Shown: piece after piece, positions 8,058 through 17,306 of the stretch
Layout: each line of letters starts with the position of its first letter
Numbering within the stretch: the stretch's first letter is position 1
Origin: UBA8337 sp965662725
GTDB lineage: Bacteria; Pseudomonadota; Alphaproteobacteria; RS24
DNA: 64,000 nt
Direction of reading: 5' to 3'
Assembly: GCA_965662725.1 (NCBI GenBank)
Contig: CBFIIT010000001.1
Location: 110,149 to 174,148 of the forward strand
Position numbers and translations under genes: made by a program
The notes under the pieces: generated by a model
Seen by the model: the letters and a program-made list of their open reading frames with translations, nothing else
The model's database searches: none
What the model was told of the DNA's origin: nothing

Positions 8058-9938
8058 ATGTCAAAGCGCTATGATGTTATCGTGATTGGTGGTGGCCATG
8101 CCGGCTGTGAAGCAGCAGCAGCGGCAGCGCGCTTTGGCGCGCAAACGCTTTTGGTTACGCATAAAATCGAGACAATTGGCGAGATGTCGTGCAATCCGGC
8201 AATTGGCGGTGTTGGCAAGGGCCATTTGGTGCGCGAGATTGATGCTCTGGATGGGTTGATGGGCCGCGTCGCTGACCAGGCGGGCATCCAATTTCGTTTG
8301 CTCAACCGCCGCAAGGGACCGGCAGTGCATGGCCCGCGCACACAGGCCGATCGGAAATTATATCGCCAGGCCATGCAGCGCGAGATTGCCGCGACCCAAA
8401 ATCTCGATGTGCTTGGCGCACCGGTTGATGATTTGGCCGTCAAGGATGGCCGCTGTGTCGGCGTGATAACGGCGGATGGCGAAACCATTTCGGCCGCCTC
8501 TGTGGTTTTGACGACCGGCACATTTCTCGATGGCATCGTGCATATCGGCACGCAGCGCATTGCCGCGGGGCGGCATGGTGAAGCACCGGCCATTACCCTG
8601 TCTAAGCGGCTTTATGCACTGGCGGCAGAAAGCGGCGCACTGCAATTGGGACGGATGAAAACCGGCACACCGGCGCGCCTCGATGGGCGCAGCATCAATA
8701 CTGATATTTTGGAAGCGCAGCCGGCCGATGAAAACCCGCTGCCATTTTCCTTTATGACCGACAAGATAACTGTGCCGCAAACGGTTTGCCATATCACCCA
8801 TACCAATCAAGCGACATTTGATATTATCGAGAAGAACGTCAAATTATCGCCGGTCTATTCGGGTCAGATTGAGGGTGTTGGCCCCCGCTATTGTCCGGCG
8901 ATTGAAGATAAGGTCGTGCGCTTTCCTGACCGCATTTCGCATCAAATTTTTCTTGAGCCGGAGGGTTTGGATGACCATACCGTCTATCCGAACGGCATCT
9001 CCACCTCATTGCCGGAAGATATTCAAGAGGCATTTATTCGCACCATTCCGGGCCTTGAACAGGTGAAGATTTTGCGCCCCGGCTATGCGATTGAATATGA
9101 TTATGTTGACCCGCGTGCGCTCCTGCCGAGCCTTGAGGCTAAGGCCTTGCCAGGGCTGTATCTGGCCGGACAAATTAACGGCACTACCGGCTATGAAGAG
9201 GCGGCCGGCCAAGGGCTGGTGGCGGGAATGAATGCGGCGCGCGCCGCGGCGGCGCAAGAGGCATTATTGTTTGACCGCGCCGAGGCTTATATCGGCGTGA
9301 TGATCGATGATCTGGTCACGAAGGGGGTCAGTGAGCCCTATCGTATGTTTACCGCGCGGGCTGAGTATCGGCTGACGCTGCGGGCCGATAATGCTGACCA
9401 GCGTTTGACCGCCAAGGGCATTGCGGCGGGCATTGTCGGTGCTAAACGCGGGCAAGCGTTTGATGAAAAAATGACCCGGCTGACGGCTGCGCGGGCGCAA
9501 GCAGCGAGCTGGCAAATGACGCCGAATGAAGCGGCTGATAAGGGTCTGCATATTCGCGCCGATGGGGTGCGCCGCAATATGGTTGAGTTGCTCGCTTATC
9601 CGTCGATTGAATGGGAAGATTTGGCGGCGATATGGCAGCCCATGCGCGATTGGTCGGATGATGTTCGTTTTCAGATAGAAACCGATGCGCGCTACGCCGG
9701 CTATTTGGACCGCCAACAAGCGGATATTGAAGCGTTTCGCCGCGATGAAGCATTGCGCTTGCCGGTGGATATGGATTATTTGGCGCTGGAAGGCATGGCC
9801 ACTGAAGTGCGGCAAAAACTGGCCATTGCCAAGCCGCTAACCTTGGGCCAGGCGGCGCGCATGGATGGCATGACGCCGGCCGCCTTGACCTTGCTTTTGC
9901 ACCATGCGCGCAAAGCGCAGGCCGAAGCGGCTGAGTAA
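8058..9938 (+). CDS. mnmG: tRNA uridine-5-carboxymethylaminomethyl modification enzyme MnmG (GidA)
   Basis: FAD-dependent partner of MnmE in wobble-uridine modification. From ATG 8058 the protein is 626 residues (E. coli 629). The N-terminal dinucleotide-binding motif is VIGGGHAGCEAA (about residues 8-19), followed by SCNPAIGGVGKGHLVREIDALDG and the NRRKGPAVHGPRTQADR-type block (seen as NRRKGPAV then HGPRTQADR). The C-terminus has PYRMFTARAEYRL and the helical tRNA/MnmE-binding domain. An in-frame start at 7938 exists but lies inside parS and adds non-family sequence. ATG 8058 follows AAAGAGACCAA. rsmG starts 23 bases after the stop. Confidence 0.97.
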   Translation: MSKRYDVIVIGGGHAGCEAAAAAARFGAQTLLVTHKIETIGEMSCNPAIGGVGKGHLVREIDALDGLMGRVADQAGIQFRLLNRRKGPAVHGPRTQADRKLYRQAMQREIAATQNLDVLGAPVDDLAVKDGRCVGVITADGETISAASVVLTTGTFLDGIVHIGTQRIAAGRHGEAPAITLSKRLYALAAESGALQLGRMKTGTPARLDGRSINTDILEAQPADENPLPFSFMTDKITVPQTVCHITHTNQATFDIIEKNVKLSPVYSGQIEGVGPRYCPAIEDKVVRFPDRISHQIFLEPEGLDDHTVYPNGISTSLPEDIQEAFIRTIPGLEQVKILRPGYAIEYDYVDPRALLPSLEAKALPGLYLAGQINGTTGYEEAAGQGLVAGMNAARAAAAQEALLFDRAEAYIGVMIDDLVTKGVSEPYRMFTARAEYRLTLRADNADQRLTAKGIAAGIVGAKRGQAFDEKMTRLTAARAQAASWQMTPNEAADKGLHIRADGVRRNMVELLAYPSIEWEDLAAIWQPMRDWSDDVRFQIETDARYAGYLDRQQADIEAFRRDEALRLPVDMDYLALEGMATEVRQKLAIAKPLTLGQAARMDGMTPAALTLLLHHARKAQAEAAE

Positions 9939-9961
9939 GCGTTAAGCGCGACAACCGCCGC

Positions 9962-10636
9962 ATGAGCAAAGCACAGACACACAGCATAGCACCGCAAACC
10001 GCCGAGGCCTTTGCGGCACAGTTTGATGTTTCACGTGAAACATTGTCTCGCCTGATGGCCTATCAGGCACTGCTTGGCAAATGGCAAAAATCGATTAATT
10101 TGGTTGGGCCGGCGACTTTGCAGCATTTCTGGTCGCGCCATGTCGCAGATTCAGCACAAATATTGACGCATGCGCCGCGCCAAGCGCTGTGCTGGCTGGA
10201 TTTGGGTAGTGGCGCGGGTTTTCCGGCCTTGGTGCTGGCCATTATGCTGGCTGAAAGACAGCCCTTGGCGCATATGCACATGGTTGAGAGCGACCGCAAA
10301 AAGGCCAATTTTTTGCGCATGGTGCTAGCCGAAACCGGCGTTTCAGCCAGTGTGCATCATAACCGCATTGAGGGGCTGGCAAAGCAGCAGCTTGCGGCTT
10401 TAAATAAGGTGGATATTATCACCGCGCGCGCTTTGGCCGGATTGGCTGATTTGCTCGCTTTGATGCAGCCATTTTACAATTCATCCACAATTGCGCTGCT
10501 GCATAAGGGGCGCAATTGGCAGGAAGAATTGACCGCGGCACAACAATATTGGAAACTGACAATTGAAACTCATCATAGCTTGACTGATGATGGCGCCCGC
10601 ATTTTGGCACTGCGCGATCTACAGCCAAAGCCCTAG
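9962..10636 (+). CDS. rsmG: 16S rRNA (guanine527-N7)-methyltransferase RsmG (GidB)
   Basis: SAM-dependent methyltransferase that makes m7G527 in 16S rRNA. 224 residues, slightly longer than E. coli. It shows INLVGP (about 42-47), the SAM motif LDLGSGAGFPALVLA (about 80-94) and VESDRKKANFLR. ITARALAGL is the typical late motif. A parS site is embedded in codons for FDVSRETLS near residue 22, a well-known coincidence in gidB genes. The stop at 10636 is followed 20 bases later by the parA GTG start, so this is one transcription unit with parAB. Confidence 0.95.
   Translation: MSKAQTHSIAPQTAEAFAAQFDVSRETLSRLMAYQALLGKWQKSINLVGPATLQHFWSRHVADSAQILTHAPRQALCWLDLGSGAGFPALVLAIMLAERQPLAHMHMVESDRKKANFLRMVLAETGVSASVHHNRIEGLAKQQLAALNKVDIITARALAGLADLLALMQPFYNSSTIALLHKGRNWQEELTAAQQYWKLTIETHHSLTDDGARILALRDLQPKP
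10027..10042. other. parS: parS centromere-like site 2, inside rsmG
   Basis: A second perfect TGTTTCACGTGAAACA palindrome, here within the rsmG coding sequence where it encodes part of FDVSRETLS. Two perfect sites 2.09 kb apart immediately upstream of parAB define the likely ParB loading zone. Confidence 0.95.
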
Positions 10637-10656
10637 CATTAATTGGAGCGCCGCGC

Positions 10657-11490
10657 GTGTCATCCCCCGTTTCTTCAGACCCTAAAAGCGCCGCGCCGCG
10701 GGTGATTTGCTTGGCCAATCAAAAGGGTGGCGTCGGCAAAACCACGACAGCAATCAATCTCGGCACGGCTTTGGCGGCGATTGGTGAGCCGGTTTTGCTG
10801 ATTGATATGGACCCGCAAGGCAATGCCTCGACCGGTCTTGGCATTGACCGCACGGCGCGCGAGAAAACCAGCTTTGATGTGCTGCTTGGCGAGGCCTCAT
10901 TGGCCGAAGCCATTTGTGATACGGCTGTGCCGGGCTTTGCGCTTTTGCCGGCCAGCATGGATCTTTTGGGTGTTGAGGTTGAGCTGGCTGATAATCCGCG
11001 CCGCCTTTATCGCCTGACTGATGCGCTGAAAGAATTTACCGCCTCAAACGATGGCAGCCGCTTTTCCTATATTTTTATCGACTGCCCACCGTCTTTGAAT
11101 ATGCTGACGTTGAATGCCATGACTGCCGCACAATCGGTTTTGGTGCCGCTGCAATGCGAGTTTTTTGCGCTGGAAGGGTTGAGCCAGCTTTTGCAAACCA
11201 TTGAGCAGGTTAAAGGCGGGCTAAATCCGGCTTTGGATATTCAGGGTATTGTGCTGACCATGTATGATGCGCGAAATAATTTATCGGCGCAGGTCGATGC
11301 AGATGTGCGCGGGCATTTTGACGGTTTGGTTTACGAGACGCTTATCCCGCGCAATGTGCGTGTTTCGGAAGCGCCCAGTCATGGCAAACCGGCGCTTTTA
11401 TATGATCATAAATGCAGCGGCTCGCTGGCTTATATGAAATTAGCCAGCGAATTGGTGCGGCGCGAAGAAAAGCGTCGGCACGCGGCCTGA
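10657..11490 (+). CDS. parA: Chromosome-partitioning ATPase ParA (Soj)
   Basis: ATP-dependent DNA-binding ATPase that moves ParB-parS complexes. 277 residues. The deviant Walker A KGGVGKTT lies at about 23-30 after LANQ, Walker A' is LLIDMDPQGNAS, and Walker B is FIDCPPSLNMLT. The C-terminal EAPSHGKP is typical of chromosomal Soj proteins. Start is GTG 10657 with GGAG about 9 nt upstream. An N-terminal extension of some 15 residues rich in Ser, Pro and Ala precedes the core. parB follows after 32 bases. Confidence 0.96.
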   Translation: MSSPVSSDPKSAAPRVICLANQKGGVGKTTTAINLGTALAAIGEPVLLIDMDPQGNASTGLGIDRTAREKTSFDVLLGEASLAEAICDTAVPGFALLPASMDLLGVEVELADNPRRLYRLTDALKEFTASNDGSRFSYIFIDCPPSLNMLTLNAMTAAQSVLVPLQCEFFALEGLSQLLQTIEQVKGGLNPALDIQGIVLTMYDARNNLSAQVDADVRGHFDGLVYETLIPRNVRVSEAPSHGKPALLYDHKCSGSLAYMKLASELVRREEKRRHAA

Positions 11491-11522
11491 GGGTAGCGCG
11501 CGAAAGGACGGGAGATAATAAT

Positions 11523-12431
11523 ATGAGCGACACCGGAAAAAGAGGTTTGGGGCGCGGCCTGTCAGCGCTAATAGGCGATGCAGCAGCCCAACCGATTGCC
11601 GCCTCAGCAACAGAAAATGCGGTAGATGCGGCTAAAAATGATGGCTTGACCTATCTTGGCATCGACCAATTACAAGCCGGTCAATTTCAGCCACGCAAAT
11701 TTTTTGATGAAAGCGAATTGGACGCATTGGCCGCTTCTATTGGCAAATCCGGTGTGTTGCAACCGCTATTGGTACGTGCGTTGGACGGCGATAAATATGA
11801 AATCATCGCCGGGGAAAGACGCTGGCGGGCGGCCCAAAAAGCGCAATTACATCAGCTCCCGGTAATTATCCAGCCGGTTAATGACATTACCGCTATGGAA
11901 ATCGGATTGGTCGAAAACGTGCAGCGTGCTGACCTCAATCCGATTGAAGAAGCTGAGGGATATCAAAGGCTTATCGATGAATTTGCCTATACGCAAGCAG
12001 AGCTGGCTGAGACCATTGGCAAGAGCCGCAGCCATATTGCCAATTTATTGCGGCTGACCGGTGCGCCGGTTGTGCTGCGCGATGCGCTCATCAATGGGCG
12101 TCTTGGCATGGGTCATGCGCGCGCGCTTCTGGCTTTGTCATTATCGGGTGATGAGATGGCCGCTTTGGTGAAACAAATCATTAGCCAAGGTTTAAGCGTT
12201 CGGGCAGTGGAGAAGCTGGCGGCCACGAAAAAGCCGAAAAAATCAACTGCCCGTGCCGATCGAACAACAGAAAAAACGGCTGATACGCGGCAGGTTGAGA
12301 AACAATTGGCGGATGCGCTGGGACTTCATGTATCACTTGATGACCGGGCGGAAAAGGGCGGTAGCCTGACAATAGATTACAAGACATTGGAGCAATTGGA
12401 TGCGTTGATTGCGCGTCTTATCAGCCGATAA
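11523..12431 (+). CDS. parB: Chromosome-partitioning protein ParB (Spo0J)
   Basis: CTP-dependent clamp that loads at parS and spreads. ATG 11523 (GGGAG about 9 nt upstream) gives 302 residues. The start RGLGRGLSALIGD (about 7-19) is the ParA-interacting segment. The CTP-binding/N-engagement domain carries the arginine patch GERRWRAAQ (about 97-105), followed by ENVQRADLNPIEEA and the parS-binding helix-turn-helix (IGKSRSHIANLLRL). The C-terminal dimerisation domain ends with GGSLTIDYKTLEQLD. A linker of about 25 Lys/Thr/Ala-rich residues separates the last two. An in-frame start at 11412 lies within parA and is rejected. Confidence 0.96.
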   Translation: MSDTGKRGLGRGLSALIGDAAAQPIAASATENAVDAAKNDGLTYLGIDQLQAGQFQPRKFFDESELDALAASIGKSGVLQPLLVRALDGDKYEIIAGERRWRAAQKAQLHQLPVIIQPVNDITAMEIGLVENVQRADLNPIEEAEGYQRLIDEFAYTQAELAETIGKSRSHIANLLRLTGAPVVLRDALINGRLGMGHARALLALSLSGDEMAALVKQIISQGLSVRAVEKLAATKKPKKSTARADRTTEKTADTRQVEKQLADALGLHVSLDDRAEKGGSLTIDYKTLEQLDALIARLISR

Positions 12432-12470
12432 ATTAGCCCCAAAGACCAGCCCCAAAGATCCGCCCAGAGA

Positions 12471-13520
12471 TCAACGTTTGGCAGCGCCGGCAATGCGCAA
12501 AAGCGCATTACCGGTTTGCGCTGAGGCCATGGCTGTATTGGCCCCACGGCAGTCGCGCTCCGCTTGATTTAAAATCTCCAAGGCGCGCGCACATTTGGCC
12601 GAAGTCCATAGCCGCATCTGCTCTTCAACCAGAGGCTTGCGCCGAAAATGCAAAGGCGGTCTGAAGCTGCTTATCGCTTTGCTTTGCGGTGTGCCGCTTT
12701 CCATTAACCCCAAAGCCAAATGCAATGTTTGAAAATGCAAACGTGCCATTACCAAAACCGAGGCGGCGGTGCTGCCGGCATCAAACAGTCGGCTCAAGGC
12801 TTTATCGGCCGTCGCCAAACGCCCCAAAGCAATTTGGTCAATAAGCTGGTCCATTGTGCCTTGTGTTTGATCGCCAAGCGCCAGATCGATATCTTCTGCA
12901 CTGATAAGACCGGACTCGCCTTTTTTGAGTACCCCTTTGAACAATACCAGCCGTTCAATCTCGCGCTGGATGATGCCGCGATCGGTTGCCAAGCGGGCGC
13001 ATAAAAGATCCAAGGCCTGCGCGTCAATGCGATAATTTTCGCCTTCCAAATATTGCCGCGCCAAGCGCGCAATATCTCGTGCCTCCAGCGCATAACAAGG
13101 TATCGCCATTGCCGCCTTATCGGCTTCGACATTTTTGCGCAATGCGGCGGCCGGTCGTAAATTACCGCTTTCAATAATGACCATGGCCGATAAAGCGGCG
13201 GGCAGGTTTGCCAAATAAAGGCGCACCGCTTCCGGCACCGCGCCGCCGCCGCCGCTAATATGAACGAGTTTTTGTTCGCCAAACATCGGCAGAGCACCGG
13301 CTTCATCGGCCAATAGGCCGGGCTGGCCGGCAAATGCGCTTTCGTCAAAAGCAGCATATTGAAGCGGGTCAAAATCTTTGCCCAAATAGGCTGCCTTTAG
13401 TGCTTTGGCGGTTTCGTGCACGCCGCCCTGGTCGGGCCCATAAACCAAAACCAAAGCCGGCGCATTGGCTGCTTTCAGCTTTTGCACATAAGCTGTTGCT
13501 TCATGCGCCTTTAATTTCAT
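12471..13520 (-). CDS. holA: DNA polymerase III delta subunit
   Basis: Clamp-loader subunit that opens the beta clamp. 349 residues, matching the family. The N-terminal segment LVLVYGPDQGGVHETAKAL is the RecA-like domain with the delta-typical, non-catalytic loop. MFGEQKLVHISG and RGIIQREIERLVLF (helical lid) follow, then a C-terminal collar domain. ATG 13520 overlaps the lptE stop (ATGA), so it is coupled to lptE as the last gene of the DUF3576-leuS-lptE-holA operon. The end converges on parB with only 39 bases between, containing two copies of a GCCCCAAAGA repeat and no clear terminator. Confidence 0.9.
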   Translation of the reverse strand: MKLKAHEATAYVQKLKAANAPALVLVYGPDQGGVHETAKALKAAYLGKDFDPLQYAAFDESAFAGQPGLLADEAGALPMFGEQKLVHISGGGGAVPEAVRLYLANLPAALSAMVIIESGNLRPAAALRKNVEADKAAMAIPCYALEARDIARLARQYLEGENYRIDAQALDLLCARLATDRGIIQREIERLVLFKGVLKKGESGLISAEDIDLALGDQTQGTMDQLIDQIALGRLATADKALSRLFDAGSTAASVLVMARLHFQTLHLALGLMESGTPQSKAISSFRPPLHFRRKPLVEEQMRLWTSAKCARALEILNQAERDCRGANTAMASAQTGNALLRIAGAAKR

Positions 13521-14020
13521 TGACGATTTCCGCCTATGCGCTGCGATAATTGCAAAACCAATTGCTCGGCAATTTGCTCGCTGATCAATTGTAGGACAAT
13601 TTCTTCATCGCGCAATTGATCGGCACCGCTGTCTTGACGGGCAATGGTTTGTGTCTCATTCAGGCTGAAGCTTTGTGCCTTGCCGTTTTCCTTGTCGCGT
13701 AATTGCACGCGCAGGTTCAAGCCGATTTCAATCCGCTCTGCGACACCGTCCCTATCGACTTGTCGTTTTTGCCGCGCCAGCGTGCTGTCAATAATAAGTC
13801 GATAGGGCGCCGTATCTGATAATTGATAGCGGCCCTCCAGGGCGCTGCGTAAATTTTGCGCCGCCGGTCCGTTAACTTTCACCGAGGCCAGTGTAATCTG
13901 CCCGCCCTGCATTTTATAAACCGGCGTGAAGCCGCATGCAGCCAATGTGAAAGAGAGCGCACAGATTAGACCCAGAACCATTTGGCGGGCGGTCAAAAGG
14001 GTGCTTGATGTGTCCGCCAT
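13517..14020 (-). CDS. lptE: LPS-assembly lipoprotein LptE
   Basis: Outer-membrane lipoprotein that plugs the LptD barrel in lipopolysaccharide export. From ATG 14020 the protein is 167 residues: a signal sequence MVLGLICALSFTLAAC (residues 14-29) ending in an LAAC lipobox, then GFTPVY immediately after the cysteine, a hallmark of alphaproteobacterial LptE. The body has YRLIIDS and REDVDRDGVAERIE-like strands (seen as RQVDRDGVAERIE). The frame is open further upstream into leuS (to 14182), but that sequence is a shadow. Between leuS and holA, as in most Alphaproteobacteria; stop overlaps the holA start. Confidence 0.88.
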   Translation of the reverse strand: MADTSSTLLTARQMVLGLICALSFTLAACGFTPVYKMQGGQITLASVKVNGPAAQNLRSALEGRYQLSDTAPYRLIIDSTLARQKRQVDRDGVAERIEIGLNLRVQLRDKENGKAQSFSLNETQTIARQDSGADQLRDEEIVLQLISEQIAEQLVLQLSQRIGGNRQ

Positions 14021-14072
14021 TTTGGCACTGAAGCGGGTTGGCAGTGCTGTGACCGCCGTGTTCGCTGCGGGT

Positions 14073-16646
14073 TTAGCCGACCACCAAATTGACAATTCGC
14101 CCGGGGACGATAATGGTTTTTTTAATCTCTTGCCCATCAATGAATTTCTCCACTGCCGGCTCAGCCAGCGCAATCGCTTCAATCATATCCTGATTGGCAT
14201 CTGCCGGCACGGAAATTTCGGCCCGCTTTTTACCGTTTATCTGAACCGGCAGGCTCACACTATCGGCGATTAAAACGCTTTCATCCGCCAGCGGCCACGG
14301 CGCATTGGCGACCAGCCCTTTCCGGCCCAATTTTTGCCAGCCGCTTTCTGCTAAATGCGGCATCATCGGGGCCAATAATTGCGCCAAAACACCAAGCGCA
14401 TACTGGCGCGTTGCATTGGCTTGCGCCCCTTCAGCTTTAAATCCGGCAATCGCATTGACCAATTCATAAAGCTTGGCAACGGCGCGATTAAAACCCAAAG
14501 CGGTTAAATCATCGCCAATACCCTTAACCGCCGCTTGCACATTTTTATAAAGCTGCAGACAGCTTTCATCTTCCGGCACGGCAAATTTTTCATTTTGCGC
14601 ATCTGCACCCGCTGTCTCGAACAATCGCCAGACGCGCTGCACAAAACGCCATGCCCCCTCGACACCATCTTGTGTCCATTGCACATCGCGCTCGGGCGGG
14701 CTGTCAGACAACATAAACCAGCGCGCCGTATCAGCCCCATAGCGGGCGATAATATCATCCGGGTCGACGACGTTTTTCTTCGATTTGGACATTTTCTCAA
14801 CCGCGCCGATTTTCACCTTAATGGTTTCATCGGCTGCCAATACGGCCTGCTTGTCACGGCGAATAATATCTGACGGGGCCAGCCAATTTCCGTCGCCATC
14901 TTGATAGGTTTCATGACAGACCATACCTTGCGTAAACAATCCGTCAAACGGCTCATCAAGACCGACATGGCCGGTTTTATGCATGGCGCGGGTAAAAAAG
15001 CGCGAATACAGCAAATGCAAAATCGCATGCTCAATGCCGCCAATATATTGATCGACCGGCAACCAATAATCGACGGCCGCAATATCGGTCGGGCCGTCTT
15101 CAATCGGCGCGGCAAAGCGGGCGAAGTACCAGCTACTGTCAATAAAAGTGTCAAATGTATCAGTTTCGCGCTGTGCCGGTTTGCCACAAGACGGACAATC
15201 AACATGTTTCCAACTGGGGTGATGGTCGAGCGGATTGCCGGGTTTTTCAAAACTGATATCTTCGGGCAAAGTTACCGGCAGCGCGTCGCGCGGCACCGGC
15301 ACAGTGCCGCAATCATCGCACAGCACTATCGGTATCGGGCATCCCCAATAACGTTGCCGCGAAATGCCCCAATCGCGAAGGCGAAAATTAACCCGTTTTT
15401 TGCCAAGCTTATCGGCCTCAAATTCAGCAATCAGTTTATCGCGCGCATCGGCCGGGCTCATCCCGTTCAGCGCCGCCGAATTAACCATCACCCCGTCGCC
15501 CGTATAGGCGGTATCGGTGACGGTGAAATCAGCTTCATCTTTCGGGCGCACAACCGTGCGCACCGGCAAGTCATATTTCAACGCAAAATCCAAATCGCGC
15601 TGGTCATGCGCCGGACAGGCAAAAACTGCGCCCGTGCCATATCCCATTAAAACAAAATTGGCGACATAGACCGGCAAATGCCAATCTTCATCCAGCGGAT
15701 GATGGACAAAAAGACCGGTATCAAAACCGAGTTTTTCTCCCGCCTCAATATCCGCTTCCGAAGTGCCGCGGCGCGCGCATTCGGCCCGGAATTCAGCCAA
15801 GCTTTGATTGTCTTTGGCCAGGTCAATGGCCAGCGGATGGTCCGGTGAAATGGCACAAAAACTGGCCCCATATAATGTATCGGGGCGGGTGGTATATATT
15901 TCCAGACGCTCATGCACCCCATGGCTTTGGGTCAAGCGAAATGCACATTCCAAACCTTCCGACCGACCGATCCAATTGGCCTGCATCAGCCGTACTTTTT
16001 CCGGCCAGCGCTCAAGCCCATCCAGCGCGGTTAATAAGTCATCGGCAAATTCTGAAATGCGCAAAAACCATTGCGTCAATTTTTTCTGCTCAACCGGTGC
16101 GCCCGAGCGCCAGCCCTTGCCGTCAATTACCTGCTCATTGGCCAGAACCGTCATATCGACCGGGTCCCAATTGACGATGCTTTCGCGTCGGTCGACCAAG
16201 CCGGCTTGCACAAAGTCGAGAAACATGGCTTGCTCATGGCCGTAATAAGACGCATCGCAAGTAGCAAATTCGCGGCTCCAATCAATCGATAGGCCAAGCT
16301 TTTTCAATTGCCCGCGCATCGCGTCAATATTGTCATAAGTCCAACTGGCCGGATGGGTGTTTTTCTCCATGGCGGCATTTTCGGCCGGCATGCCGAATGC
16401 ATCCCAGCCCATCGGATGCAGCACATTATAGCCTTGCGCTTTTTTAAACCGCGCCACCACATCGCCCATTGCATAATTGCGCACATGGCCCATATGGATG
16501 CGCCCCGATGGATAAGGGAACATTTCCAAGACGTAATATTTTGGCTTGTCTTTATCGGCCTCGGCTTTAAAGCAATCGGCTGCTTCCCAAGCGGCCTGCC
16601 AATGGCTTTCGTGCTCGTCGGGTTGATAGCGTGACGCGTCACTCAT
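14073..16646 (-). CDS. leuS: Leucine-tRNA ligase
   Basis: Class I aminoacyl-tRNA synthetase that charges tRNA-Leu. 857 residues, normal for bacterial LeuRS. The HIGH-type motif is HMGH (51-54) within PYPSGRIHMGHVRNY. The CP1 editing domain shows TTRPDTLYGASF. The zinc-like insert has CDDCGTVPVP and CPSCGKP. KMSKS occurs in VEKMSKSKKNVVDP near residue 620. The C-terminal domain ends IIVPGRIVNLVVG. Lies 9 bases after the DUF3576 gene and 52 bases before lptE on the same strand. Confidence 0.97.
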   Translation of the reverse strand: MSDASRYQPDEHESHWQAAWEAADCFKAEADKDKPKYYVLEMFPYPSGRIHMGHVRNYAMGDVVARFKKAQGYNVLHPMGWDAFGMPAENAAMEKNTHPASWTYDNIDAMRGQLKKLGLSIDWSREFATCDASYYGHEQAMFLDFVQAGLVDRRESIVNWDPVDMTVLANEQVIDGKGWRSGAPVEQKKLTQWFLRISEFADDLLTALDGLERWPEKVRLMQANWIGRSEGLECAFRLTQSHGVHERLEIYTTRPDTLYGASFCAISPDHPLAIDLAKDNQSLAEFRAECARRGTSEADIEAGEKLGFDTGLFVHHPLDEDWHLPVYVANFVLMGYGTGAVFACPAHDQRDLDFALKYDLPVRTVVRPKDEADFTVTDTAYTGDGVMVNSAALNGMSPADARDKLIAEFEADKLGKKRVNFRLRDWGISRQRYWGCPIPIVLCDDCGTVPVPRDALPVTLPEDISFEKPGNPLDHHPSWKHVDCPSCGKPAQRETDTFDTFIDSSWYFARFAAPIEDGPTDIAAVDYWLPVDQYIGGIEHAILHLLYSRFFTRAMHKTGHVGLDEPFDGLFTQGMVCHETYQDGDGNWLAPSDIIRRDKQAVLAADETIKVKIGAVEKMSKSKKNVVDPDDIIARYGADTARWFMLSDSPPERDVQWTQDGVEGAWRFVQRVWRLFETAGADAQNEKFAVPEDESCLQLYKNVQAAVKGIGDDLTALGFNRAVAKLYELVNAIAGFKAEGAQANATRQYALGVLAQLLAPMMPHLAESGWQKLGRKGLVANAPWPLADESVLIADSVSLPVQINGKKRAEISVPADANQDMIEAIALAEPAVEKFIDGQEIKKTIIVPGRIVNLVVG

Positions 16647-16655
16647 TGAAAATGC

Positions 16656-17219
16656 CTAACGGGTGGCTGTGGCCAAATCGCGGGCCCGGGTCAAAATAAT
16701 GTTTTCCATTTGCCGCGCCGCTTTTGAAGAGGCGGCCAGAGAGAGATATTGATTGCCGACCCGCTTTTCACGGAAAATCGAAACCCGCAATGCATCGGCG
16801 CGCAATTCAAGACCGCTAATCACCAAATTTATTTTCACTCTTTCGCCCGGCGCGCCCGGATCATTATACCAATCCGTAATAATCACGCCGCCAATCGGGT
16901 CGGCGCTGGCCAAGGGCATGAAAGACAGTGTGTCGAGGCTGGCCTCCCATAAAACCGCATTGACGCCGAGCCCGCCGCGCATCGGCGCTATCGTGACGGC
17001 GCCCTCACTTTCAGTGCTGTCGCTTTCGGCTTTGGCTGGCGTAGATTTTTCATCGCCACCTTTAAACAAGTCCAAAAGCGAGCCGCCATCGTCAAATGTG
17101 CCGGAATTGTTTTCCGGATAATCTTGCGTCGCTTGTAAGGGCGCGCAAGAGGCAAGCGCCATAGCGGTTAAAAAGACTGCCAGCGGCAGCGATGTTTTTG
17201 TCATTTTTTGTGCAAACAT
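16656..17219 (-). CDS. DUF3576 lipoprotein
   Basis: Predicted lipoprotein of 187 residues with signal sequence SLPLAVFLTAMALASC (lipobox LASC, Cys about 25) and then a low-complexity Asp/Ser/Glu-rich stretch (about 35-75). The conserved DUF3576 core follows, with LGVNAVLWEASLDTLSFMPL and DPIGGVIITDWY, ending NQYLSLAASSKAARQMENIILTRAR (seen in pieces). Function is unknown. Its constant position before leuS and lptE in Alphaproteobacteria suggests an envelope role. A second in-frame ATG at 17204 is possible; I kept 17219 because GAGG lies about 12 nt upstream. Confidence 0.85.
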   Translation of the reverse strand: MFAQKMTKTSLPLAVFLTAMALASCAPLQATQDYPENNSGTFDDGGSLLDLFKGGDEKSTPAKAESDSTESEGAVTIAPMRGGLGVNAVLWEASLDTLSFMPLASADPIGGVIITDWYNDPGAPGERVKINLVISGLELRADALRVSIFREKRVGNQYLSLAASSKAARQMENIILTRARDLATATR

Positions 17220-17306
17220 TTTCAGGCAAAACCTCGTGAAACTATTGGCTAATCAGTATTATGAGAAATGCCAAAAGTAAAGGGGATTGGCTTTATTATG
17301 GTTTTA

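Noticed and set aside
9442..9987. Open frame on the minus strand across the mnmG-rsmG junction
   Set aside because: Lies antisense to two certain genes; composition is Arg/Pro/Ala/His-rich noise.
12432..12470. Terminator between convergent parB and holA
   Set aside because: The 39-base gap has a direct repeat of GCCCCAAAGA but no stem-loop with a T-run.
12794..13372. Long open frame in a second minus-strand frame inside holA
   Set aside because: Alternative-frame shadow of holA; no recognisable motifs.
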